Below are positions 1 through 6,300 of a DNA stretch of 64,000 bases, piece after piece. The DNA comes from Microbacterium sp. B35-30 (GTDB lineage Bacteria > Actinomycetota > Actinomycetes > Actinomycetales > Microbacteriaceae). The notes below the pieces were generated by a model. It ran no database searches and was not told where the DNA came from. It saw only the letters and a program-made list of their open reading frames with translations. How positions within the stretch are numbered: the stretch's first letter is position 1; the number at the start of each line of letters is the position of its first letter. The DNA is taken from positions 124,001 through 188,000 of the forward strand of contig NZ_MWLQ01000018.1 in the NCBI RefSeq assembly GCF_010634855.1. The letters are read 5' to 3'. Made by a program: the position numbers and the translations under genes.

Positions 1-900
1 GCCCTCGAGCCCGTGCCTCACGGCGTTCTCGACGAGTGGCTGGATCGACAGGAACGGCACGACCGTCGAGAGGACCTCCGGGGCGATCTGCAGCGTCACC
101 TTCAGCCGATCGCCGAACCGTGCGCGCTCGAGCTTCAGATAGCTGTCGATCGAACGGAGCTCCTCGGCGACCGTGGTGAAGTCGCCGTGCCGGCGGAACG
201 AGTAGCGCGTGAAGTCGGCGAACTCGAGCACGAGGTCCCGCGCCTTGGCCGGGTCGGTGTTGATGAACGAGGCGATCGCGTTCAGCGAGTTGTAGATGAA
301 GTGCGGGCTGATCTGCGCGCGCAGCGCGCGCACCTCGGCCTCGGCGAGCGCCGCTCTCGAAGCGTCGAGCTCGCCGAGCTCGACCTGCGCCGCGACCCAG
401 TCCGCCACCTCGCCGGTCGCGCGCACGAGACCGGCCCGCACGCGCGGGGCGAAGGCGACGATGGCGCCGGCGGGCGCGCCGCCCGCGAGGATCGGCGCGG
501 CGACGACATCCGTCTCCCGGTCGCCGATCCGGATGCGCCGCTGCAGCTGCGGACGGTTCGAGGCGCGTGCCTCGGCGGCGAGGCGTCCCGCGACCTCACG
601 GACGGCGTCGTCGCCCTCGATCGTGACATGGCCCGCCGGGTCGACGAGAGCGAGGGTCTCGCACCCGAGAAGCGCTCGCAGGTGCCGCCCGGCACGTGTG
701 GCGTCGCCTTCGGCGATGCCGCCCCGGAGGTGCTTGGCCGCCCGGCTCGCGAGGTGAAGCGTCTGGTAGGTCGCCTGCTCGACGTCGGTGCCGAGATCCT
801 TCGAGGTGACCACGATCCGCCGGAGCAGGATGACCACGCCGACCGCGAGCGCCCCGGCGACGGCGCCGGCGGCAGCGGCGAGCAGCATCGACTCGGGCAT
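1..900 (-). CDS. LytS-type sensor histidine kinase, 3' end outside window
   Basis: Reading the minus strand from the ATG at 900 gives 300 codons open to the window edge. One membrane segment lies at about residues 5-26. A GAF-like sensory part follows (about 45-165). The histidine-kinase motif ISPHFIYNSLNAI has the phospho-acceptor His at 200, and the N-box ENAVRHG is at 291-297; both are typical of the LytS/YehU/YpdA (His_kinase plus HATPase) class. The rest of the ATPase domain and probably a LytTR response regulator lie off the left edge. It diverges from a DUF485/symporter pair, and family knowledge (BtsS and YpdA sense pyruvate and control transporters) suggests it senses a small carboxylate and controls that transporter. 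The kinase class is secure; the ligand is inference. Confidence 0.88.
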   Translation of the reverse strand, partial: MPESMLLAAAAGAVAGALAVGVVILLRRIVVTSKDLGTDVEQATYQTLHLASRAAKHLRGGIAEGDATRAGRHLRALLGCETLALVDPAGHVTIEGDDAVREVAGRLAAEARASNRPQLQRRIRIGDRETDVVAAPILAGGAPAGAIVAFAPRVRAGLVRATGEVADWVAAQVELGELDASRAALAEAEVRALRAQISPHFIYNSLNAIASFINTDPAKARDLVLEFADFTRYSFRRHGDFTTVAEELRSIDSYLKLERARFGDRLKVTLQIAPEVLSTVVPFLSIQPLVENAVRHGLEG

Positions 901-934
901 GCACGCCAGCGTAGCCGCCGTCGTTCCTCGCCGT

Positions 935-999
935 CGTTCGTCGTCGTCGATCCGCCGTTCGTCGCACCATGAACCCCGTTCACCGACGACGAACGGCGG
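935..999. promoter_or_regulatory. LytTR-like direct repeats plus inverted repeat
   Basis: Two exact copies of CGTTCGTCG start at 935 and 956, that is 21 bp apart (9 bp boxes, 12 bp spacer). This is the geometry of LytTR-domain binding sites. The second copy is also the left arm of a 13-bp perfect inverted repeat, CCGCCGTTCGTCG at 952-964 against 987-999. The block lies in the divergent region between the sensor kinase and the symporter operon. Regulation of the symporter by the kinase's partner is inferred. Confidence 0.5.
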
Positions 1000-1097
1000 C
1001 CACCCCCGGCCCGCCCGGCCGCGCGCGACCATGGTCGCACTGTCAACGCAGCGGCGCGGCCACGGCCCGCCGACCCCCCCCTCGAAGGAGAGACGTC

Positions 1098-1478
1098 ATG
1101 GGCAACGAAGCCCCACGCGCCGCCATAGACCTCGCAGAGGTCGACTACGGCGCGGTCCAATCATCATCTGAGTTCCAACGGCTTCGGCGCACCCACCGGA
1201 GCTTCGTCTTCCCCGTTCTGGGCGCTTGTCTCGCCTGGTACTTCGCCTACGTGCTGCTCGCCACCTATGCGCACGACTTCATGTCCACCCGAGTGTTCGG
1301 GAGTGTCAACATCGCGATGGTGCTCGGCATGGCCCAGGTGGTCACCACCTTCGCCGTGACGACCTGGTACGTGCACTACGCCAACCGCAACCTCGACCCG
1401 CTCGCGGAGGAGATCCGCGACGAGATCGAGACCGGCACCTTCGAGTCAGACGCTCTCAAGAACGAGGAGGCCCGCTGA
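1098..1478 (+). CDS. DUF485 small membrane protein
   Basis: A 126-residue protein of the DUF485 family (YjcH type). Two membrane helices are visible, at about residues 38-60 and 72-98, followed by a charged C-terminal tail. I chose the ATG at 1098 because AAGGAG sits 7 nt upstream; the open frame continues further 5' without a ribosome site. The stop TGA shares its last base with the ATG of the symporter gene, so the two are translationally coupled. In this family the DUF485 gene nearly always precedes an acetate/cation symporter and is thought to assist it, but its biochemical role is not established. Confidence 0.85.
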   Translation: MGNEAPRAAIDLAEVDYGAVQSSSEFQRLRRTHRSFVFPVLGACLAWYFAYVLLATYAHDFMSTRVFGSVNIAMVLGMAQVVTTFAVTTWYVHYANRNLDPLAEEIRDEIETGTFESDALKNEEAR

Positions 1479-3091
1479 TGCTGCGCTTCGAAGCGGCGAG
1501 CACCTCGCCCGGTGAGCCCTGGCTCAACATCGCCATCTTCGGCGCGTTCGTCGCCGTGACGATGGTCATCGTGTTCCGCGCCAGCCGGAACAACAAGACA
1601 GCCGCCGATTACTACGCCGCAGGACGGTCGTTCACGGGCGGCCAGAACGGCGCGGCCATCGCCGGCGACTACCTGTCTGCGGCGTCGTTCCTGGGCATCG
1701 TCGGCGCGATCGCCATGACGGGGTACGACGGCTTCCTCTACTCGATCGGGTTCCTGGTCGCCTGGCTGGTGGCGCTCCTCCTCGTCGCGGAGCTCCTGCG
1801 CAACACGGGCAAGTTCACGATGGCCGATGTGCTGTCGTTCCGCCTCAAGCAGCGTCCGGTTCGCATCGCCGCGGCGACCACGACGCTCGTCGTCTGCTTC
1901 TTCTATCTGCTCGCGCAGATGGCGGGTGCCGGTGGCCTGGTGTCGCTGCTGCTCGGCATCGGCGACCAGCTCGGTCAGGCTCTCGTCATCACGGTGGTGG
2001 GCGCACTCATGATCCTCTACGTGCTCATCGGCGGCATGAAGGGCACCACGTGGGTGCAGATCATCAAGGCGGTGCTGCTCATCGCGGGCGCCGGTGTGAT
2101 GACCGTGTGGGTGCTGGCGCTCAACGGGTTCGACTTCTCCGCGCTTCTCGACAAGGCCGTCGCGGTCGCCGAGAACCCCGCGATCCTCGACCCGGGTCTG
2201 AAGTACGGCGTGTCGGAGGTCGCGAAGATCGACTTCCTCTCGCTCGGCCTCGCCCTCGTGCTGGGCACGGCCGCACTGCCCCACGTGCTCATGCGGTTCT
2301 ACACCGTGCCCACGGCCAAGGAGGCGCGCAAGTCGGTGGTCTGGGCCATCTGGCTGATCGGCATCTTCTACGTGTTCACGCTGGTGCTCGGCTATGGCGC
2401 GGCCGCCCTCGTCGGCCCGGCGGTCATCGCCGCCGCTCCCGGCGGCCCGAACTCGGCGGCACCGCTGCTCGCGTTCTCGCTCGGCGGACCGCTGCTGCTC
2501 GGCCTCATCTCGGCGATCGCGTTCGCGACGATCCTCGCGGTGGTCGCCGGTCTCACCATCACGGCGGCCGCTTCGTTCGCGCACGACATCTATGCGTCGG
2601 TCGTGAAGAAGGGCAAGCCCGAGCCGGGAGCCGAGGTCAAGGTCGCGCGCCGCACCGTGGTCATCATCGGCATCGTCGCGATCGTCGGCGGCATCGGTGC
2701 GAACGGCCAGAACGTCGCGTTCCTCGTCGCACTCGCCTTCGCCGTCGCGGCGTCGGCCAACCTGCCCACCATCGTGTACTCGCTCTTCTGGAAGCGCTTC
2801 ACGACGAAGGGCGCCCTGTGGAGCATGTACGGCGGTCTCACCTCGGCGATCCTGCTCATCGTGTTCTCGCCGGTCGTGTCGGGCTCTGAGACGTCGATGC
2901 TGAAGACCGAGGCGATCAACTTCGCCTGGTTCCCGCTGTCGAACCCGGGCATCATCTCGATCCCGCTCGCCTTCCTGCTGGGCTGGATCGTGAGCGTGCT
3001 CGACAAGACCCCCGAGGACGCGGCGAAGCAGTCCGAGATGGAGGTGCGCTCGCTCACCGGCATCGGTGCAGAGAAGGCGGTCAACCACTAG
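1478..3091 (+). CDS. Sodium:solute symporter, acetate permease (ActP/MctC) type
   Basis: A 537-residue polytopic membrane protein of the solute:sodium symporter family. It carries the ADYYAAGRSF segment and the GDYLSAASFLGIVGAIA segment typical of ActP-like cation/acetate symporters, with about 13 membrane helices spread over the length. The start ATG overlaps the stop of the DUF485 gene by one base. Likely substrates are short monocarboxylates (acetate, pyruvate, propionate). The divergent LytS-type kinase and the repeats between them suggest substrate-dependent control. A strong hairpin follows 19 bp after the stop. Family assignment is firm; exact substrate cannot be read from sequence. 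Confidence 0.9.
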   Translation: MLRFEAASTSPGEPWLNIAIFGAFVAVTMVIVFRASRNNKTAADYYAAGRSFTGGQNGAAIAGDYLSAASFLGIVGAIAMTGYDGFLYSIGFLVAWLVALLLVAELLRNTGKFTMADVLSFRLKQRPVRIAAATTTLVVCFFYLLAQMAGAGGLVSLLLGIGDQLGQALVITVVGALMILYVLIGGMKGTTWVQIIKAVLLIAGAGVMTVWVLALNGFDFSALLDKAVAVAENPAILDPGLKYGVSEVAKIDFLSLGLALVLGTAALPHVLMRFYTVPTAKEARKSVVWAIWLIGIFYVFTLVLGYGAAALVGPAVIAAAPGGPNSAAPLLAFSLGGPLLLGLISAIAFATILAVVAGLTITAAASFAHDIYASVVKKGKPEPGAEVKVARRTVVIIGIVAIVGGIGANGQNVAFLVALAFAVAASANLPTIVYSLFWKRFTTKGALWSMYGGLTSAILLIVFSPVVSGSETSMLKTEAINFAWFPLSNPGIISIPLAFLLGWIVSVLDKTPEDAAKQSEMEVRSLTGIGAEKAVNH

Positions 3092-3109
3092 AAGTCCCCG
3101 CGGATGCGA

Positions 3110-3136
3110 GGGCCGGTCGGGTTCCCCGACCGGCCC
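3110..3136 (+). terminator. Terminator after the symporter gene
   Basis: Perfect 12-bp stem GGGCCGGTCGGG / CCCGACCGGCCC with a 3-nt loop, starting 19 bp after the stop codon and followed by TTGCTCG. There is no long T-run, as usual in high-GC actinobacteria. Confidence 0.8.
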
Positions 3137-3254
3137 TTGCTCGTGCGGCCGTGCGGGTCAAAAGGCTGGTCAAGCCGGGTTTCTGTGGATAACTGCCGGG
3201 GAGCGTGTGGTTCGCCCTGGCTGTGGAGGAGAGGCGTTGATCGAGGGCAAGAGT

Positions 3255-3288
3255 AAGGGCCGGTCGGAGAGGCTACCGACCGGCCCTT
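3255..3288. terminator. Second hairpin with the same stem core
   Basis: Perfect 13-bp stem AAGGGCCGGTCGG / CCGACCGGCCCTT with an 8-nt loop. Eleven bases of the stem are identical to the terminator at 3110-3136, so one may be a copy of the other. It could end a second short transcript from the intervening 118 bp. Confidence 0.6.
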
Positions 3289-3318
3289 GTCCCTTGCACC
3301 AAGAGTGTCCTGCAATCA

Positions 3319-3408
3319 CATGCCGGTAGCTGCCACAGCAAAACAACTACCGTGCATGAACTCTATAACGGCGAGGTAACGAAGGGAAGGGTCTGTCGTT
3401 ATCTTTTT
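3319..3408 (+). ncRNA. Candidate small RNA with two stem-loops
   Basis: An AT-rich island in otherwise GC-rich DNA. Stem-loop 1 pairs CATGCCGGTAG (3319-3329) with CTACCGTGCATG (3347-3358), with one bulged base and a 17-nt loop. Stem-loop 2 pairs GTAACGA (3376-3382) with TCGTTAT (3396-3402) and is followed at once by CTTTTTG, like an intrinsic terminator. No Rfam family is recognised, the 5' end is unknown, and expression is not shown. It could also be relic sequence. Confidence 0.3.
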
Positions 3409-3487
3409 GTGATTCATTTCCTGTGAGTCTGCCTACCCCCGCCGGAAGCCTGTGCGGCGGTGATTGGTGAGACCACCGAAGGTCGCG

Positions 3488-4060
3488 TCAGTGGATCGAC
3501 TCGCCCCGCTTGAGCATCTCGACGTATTGGGTGACGCGGGCAGCACGTGACTCGGAGCGCTTGAGGTTCCCCACGCGGAAGGCCATCGCGAACCGGTTCT
3601 GCGCGGACTGCGCGGCGAACGCAGCGGCGACCTGGGGGTCGGCATCGAAGGCCTCCTGCAACTCGGCGGGGAGGTCGCCGTCGCGCTGGCGGTAGGCGGC
3701 ATCCCAGCGTCCGTCCGCTTTCGCCCGATCGATCTCGTGCTGGCCCGCGGGCCGCATCCGGCCTTCCTCGATCAGTCGCGTCACGTGCCCGATGTTGACC
3801 TTCGACCAGATGCTGCGCGGGCGTCGCGGAGTGAACGACTGCAGGAAGTAGTGGGCGTCGAGCGATTGCTTCTGCCCGTCGATCCATCCGAAGCACAGTG
3901 CGACGTCGAGCGCTTCGGCGTACGTGATCCCTGGCTTGGCGGTCGCCGTCTTGCGCAGCCGCAGCCGAACCCCGGCGGGGTCAGGGGCGGATTCCAGCCA
4001 GCGCTCCCACTCCGCCACCGTGTCGACGTGCAGCTCCGGCTTCTCGGCGTGACTGGCCAT
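3488..4060 (-). CDS. YdeI/OmpD-associated family protein
   Basis: A 190-residue protein with the hallmarks of the YdeI (bacteriocin-protection, OmpD-associated) family. These are an N-terminal WERWLES segment, the LRLRKTATAKPGITYAEALDVALCFGWIDG-type core (about 34-62), the FTPRRPRSIWSKVN motif (about 76-90), and a C-terminal helical region rich in Arg and Ala. Members are small soluble proteins of unclear biochemical role, linked in some bacteria to resistance to antimicrobial peptides. The start is supported by a TAGCAT -10 box 6 nt upstream (leaderless). Neighbours give no functional hint. Confidence 0.8.
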   Translation of the reverse strand: MASHAEKPELHVDTVAEWERWLESAPDPAGVRLRLRKTATAKPGITYAEALDVALCFGWIDGQKQSLDAHYFLQSFTPRRPRSIWSKVNIGHVTRLIEEGRMRPAGQHEIDRAKADGRWDAAYRQRDGDLPAELQEAFDADPQVAAAFAAQSAQNRFAMAFRVGNLKRSESRAARVTQYVEMLKRGESIH

Positions 4061-4066
4061 GGCGAA

Positions 4067-4072
4067 ATGCTA
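4067..4072 (-). promoter_or_regulatory. -10 box, leaderless YdeI-like gene
   Basis: On the minus strand TAGCAT lies 6 nt before the ATG at 4060. That spacing puts transcription start at or next to the start codon. No ribosome site is present. Confidence 0.5.
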
Positions 4073-4122
4073 GTCCGCGCGCGTCACCGAACCGGCCGAG
4101 ATGGATGCCGCGAAGCCGCCCT

Positions 4123-4224
4123 CTCGGCTCCGATCCAGGCCCACTCGTACTCGTCGTCGTTGCTGTGGGCCCACGTCGCCCCTCCGTCGGTCGAGCGATG
4201 AGCGCCGGGCACCCCGTCGCGCGA
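4123..4224 (-). pseudogene. Remnant of a GH74-like (BNR/Asp-box) glycosidase
   Basis: Thirty-four codons on the minus strand match the C-terminal propeller region of the intact GH74 gene at 6301-8937. The remnant keeps the SRDGV...RSTD.GATWA..NDDE.EW.WIGA pattern, with 25 of 34 residues identical by my hand alignment. The DNA is also visibly similar (compare 4123-4224 with about 6690-6790). Flanking codons do not continue the match, and the short open frame around it has no ribosome site. It sits just downstream of the DUF5060 glycosidase, so it most likely remains from a second, deleted GH74 gene of an older duplicated locus. Confidence 0.7.
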
Positions 4225-4420
4225 GGAGGGCGTCGCGCAGGTCCTCGATCGACGCGCTGAGGAGCTCGCCGCGGCCGACGGCACGTCCGGACCCTGAGTG
4301 CGCCCGAACGTCTGACCGGGGTGAGGGGCGATCGACGGCACCCGCCGCCGACCGACCCCCCGCCCAGCTACGGATAGGCGACGTCTGTTCGCGCGTTCCC
4401 GCAGTGTCCGGGATGTCTCC

Positions 4421-6022
4421 TCACACCCGGGTGAATCTGACCGCGATCCACTGCTTGCCCGGCAGAGAGATCGCGGGACGAGCCGGATCCTGAGCGCCCC
4501 GGGGGACCTTCGCCATGTTGAACACGCCGGCGGGCGTGATCGTCATATTCCAGGTGTCGATGATGTCGACGTTGTACGACCGCCCGGCACCGCTCGGCAG
4601 CACGGCATCCCACTCGGTCGGCGCGCTCTCGCCGAAATAGCGCATGTAGTACTGGCTGTCGACTCCGGCGATGTCGTAGTCCCAGTCGGGCTGCAGCGCG
4701 TCGATGCCGGGAGCCGGGCCGTCCTCCATGATCTGCTTGAGGAAGGCCAGTCGCGGGGCGCTCGTGCCGTTCAGCGTGCCGCCCTGTCCGAGCCAGGAGA
4801 TGCTGGGCTTCTGCTCGGGGTTGAGGGTCTCGCCATGCCCGCAGTAGGTGCCGCCGACGAAGGTGTTCCAGAACCGGTGCGTCATCTGCTCGCCGGAGAG
4901 CTGACCCCAGCGCTCGCTGATGTTGCCCTCGTAGGCGACCTCGTCGAAGATCACGGGCTTCAGGGCGAACTGGCGGTGGAAATGCGCGCGCAGGCCGTCC
5001 AGTGCGGCGCCCGAGCTCTGGATGCTCGCGTGCGTGATCCACGCCTTGCGTGCGTCGTAGTAGATGTTCTTGTTGTGGATCGAGCGCAGTCTGCTGTGCG
5101 GATCCGCTGCCTGGAGGACCTGGAGCAGGTGGTCCCAGTCCTCGAGCGTCTTGGTCTCGTTGTCGTCGTACTCATTCGCCATCGACCACCACACGTTGCG
5201 GTACGCGCCGAAACGGGCGGCGACGTAGCGCACGTACCGTTCGTCGTCGGCGCGCTTCATGTCGGAGTAGCCGCGAGCGGGGTCGTATGGCTGGAACAGG
5301 ACCACGTCGGCCTGGATCCCGAGTTCGAGCAGCCGCTGGATGCGGGTCTCATACCGACGGAAGTAGGCGGGATCGATGCGCGTCGGGTCCCAGTCCCTGG
5401 GCCCGGTGCCCGTGCGCACGAAGGGATCGGTCGCGACCGCGGGCACGTTGGGGAACACGAGCATGCGGATCTTGTTGAACGGCGACGTGCTGAGGGTGTT
5501 CAGGGTCAGCTCGCACTTCTCATCCGATTGGAGCGCCCACGAGTAGGACGTCGTGCCGATCTGGCGGAAGGGCGACCCGTCGGCGTAGACGAAGTGGTAC
5601 CCGCCTGGCACGACCTGCACCGGACCGTGGTTGCCCGCGGACGGTTCCACGACGGTGAGGCGTCCGGAGTTCCGCAGCGCCGGCAGGTTGCTGTCGACCG
5701 TCCACGTCCATTCGCCCGTCTGCGGAGGCGAGAAGCGCACGCGGAACGTCCCGTCGCCGTCGTAGAACCCGGGCACAGTGATCGTCTGCCCCGCGCCTTG
5801 GTACACGGCGGCCAGCGTGACGTCGACGTATGGGTTCCCCTTGTCGGGACCGCGCAGCACGATCTCGTGCATTCCCCAGCGCTCAACCGTCTTGGGGTTC
5901 GCCGACGTGTCGCCCTGCGTCACCGGCATGGTCGCCGCCGTTGCGGGACCGGCGCCGCCGATCGCTGCGGCGGCTCCCAGGATCGCGGCGCCCGTCAGGA
6001 CCGTTCGTCGTGTGATCTCCAT
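4421..6022 (-). CDS. Secreted glycoside hydrolase, DUF5060-DUF4038 type
   Basis: A 533-residue exported enzyme. The N-terminus has a twin-arginine-like signal (RRTVLTGAAILG with an AXA cleavage site near residue 29). A beta-sandwich DUF5060 domain covers about 40-110, a DUF4038/GH140-like TIM barrel about 140-440, and a C-terminal beta domain the rest. Candidate catalytic glutamates are in WWSMANEYDD (acid/base) and PVIFDEVAYEGN (nucleophile). Members act on plant cell-wall polysaccharides; the substrate here is not readable. GGAGG lies 8 nt before the ATG. It precedes a GH74 enzyme in the same orientation, so the two probably attack the same kind of polymer. A hairpin separates them and they may be separate transcripts. 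Confidence 0.82.
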   Translation of the reverse strand: MEITRRTVLTGAAILGAAAAIGGAGPATAATMPVTQGDTSANPKTVERWGMHEIVLRGPDKGNPYVDVTLAAVYQGAGQTITVPGFYDGDGTFRVRFSPPQTGEWTWTVDSNLPALRNSGRLTVVEPSAGNHGPVQVVPGGYHFVYADGSPFRQIGTTSYSWALQSDEKCELTLNTLSTSPFNKIRMLVFPNVPAVATDPFVRTGTGPRDWDPTRIDPAYFRRYETRIQRLLELGIQADVVLFQPYDPARGYSDMKRADDERYVRYVAARFGAYRNVWWSMANEYDDNETKTLEDWDHLLQVLQAADPHSRLRSIHNKNIYYDARKAWITHASIQSSGAALDGLRAHFHRQFALKPVIFDEVAYEGNISERWGQLSGEQMTHRFWNTFVGGTYCGHGETLNPEQKPSISWLGQGGTLNGTSAPRLAFLKQIMEDGPAPGIDALQPDWDYDIAGVDSQYYMRYFGESAPTEWDAVLPSGAGRSYNVDIIDTWNMTITPAGVFNMAKVPRGAQDPARPAISLPGKQWIAVRFTRV

Positions 6023-6300
6023 CGATCATCCTCCAGATGACTTTTCGAGGTGGATTGCTTTCCTGTCCAGCCTATGAACGAAGTGACTATTCTCGCTACC
6101 CCGCATAAACATGCACTGCTGGAACCGGGCACACCCCGGACGGTCCTGCTGCTCGCGAATGCGCGCCATCCGACGTGCGTGGTTGCTTTTCGCGTGGAGC
6201 TGCAGCGGGTTCGGACGGAGCACGTGGCGGCGCTCGCCGAGTTCCCTCGGGCCGTCGAGTGCGGTCGCCGGCACTCCCGCCGGCGACCGCCCCGCTTCTC
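6023..6300. other. Intergenic region between the two glycosidase genes
   Basis: It holds the terminator of the GH74 gene (6261-6290) and presumably the promoter of the DUF5060 gene. I could not assign a convincing -35/-10 pair or an operator palindrome here, in contrast to the GH74 promoter. Confidence 0.4.
6261..6290 (-). terminator. Terminator of the GH74 gene
   Basis: Perfect 12-bp stem GCGGTCGCCGGC / GCCGGCGACCGC with a 6-nt loop, beginning 10 bp past the stop codon of the GH74 gene. Confidence 0.75.

Larger units (their letters stand above)
3092..3487. other. 396-bp gene-free stretch: two terminators and a possible RNA gene
   Basis: No convincing protein gene is present. The left part holds two terminator hairpins with the same stem core. 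The segment between them contains a perfect DnaA-box-like 9-mer (TGTGGATAA at 3184-3192). The right part (about 3300-3420) is clearly AT-richer than its surroundings and folds into two stem-loops followed by a T-run. Confidence 0.6.
4061..4420. other. 360-bp stretch holding a decayed gene fragment
   Basis: Apart from the promoter of the YdeI-like gene and the GH74-like remnant at 4123-4224 no feature is supported. Frames here have the codon texture of coding DNA that is no longer under selection. Confidence 0.5.

Noticed and set aside
3184..3192. Perfect DnaA-box 9-mer TGTGGATAA, possible origin
   Set aside because: Only one box, no cluster, no AT-rich unwinding element beside it, and no dnaA or dnaN gene. 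Chance or unrelated use is more likely.
4084..4341. Real 85-residue protein gene on the minus strand
   Set aside because: Only the middle third resembles a known protein, the ends do not, and there is no start signal. It is treated as a GH74 remnant.
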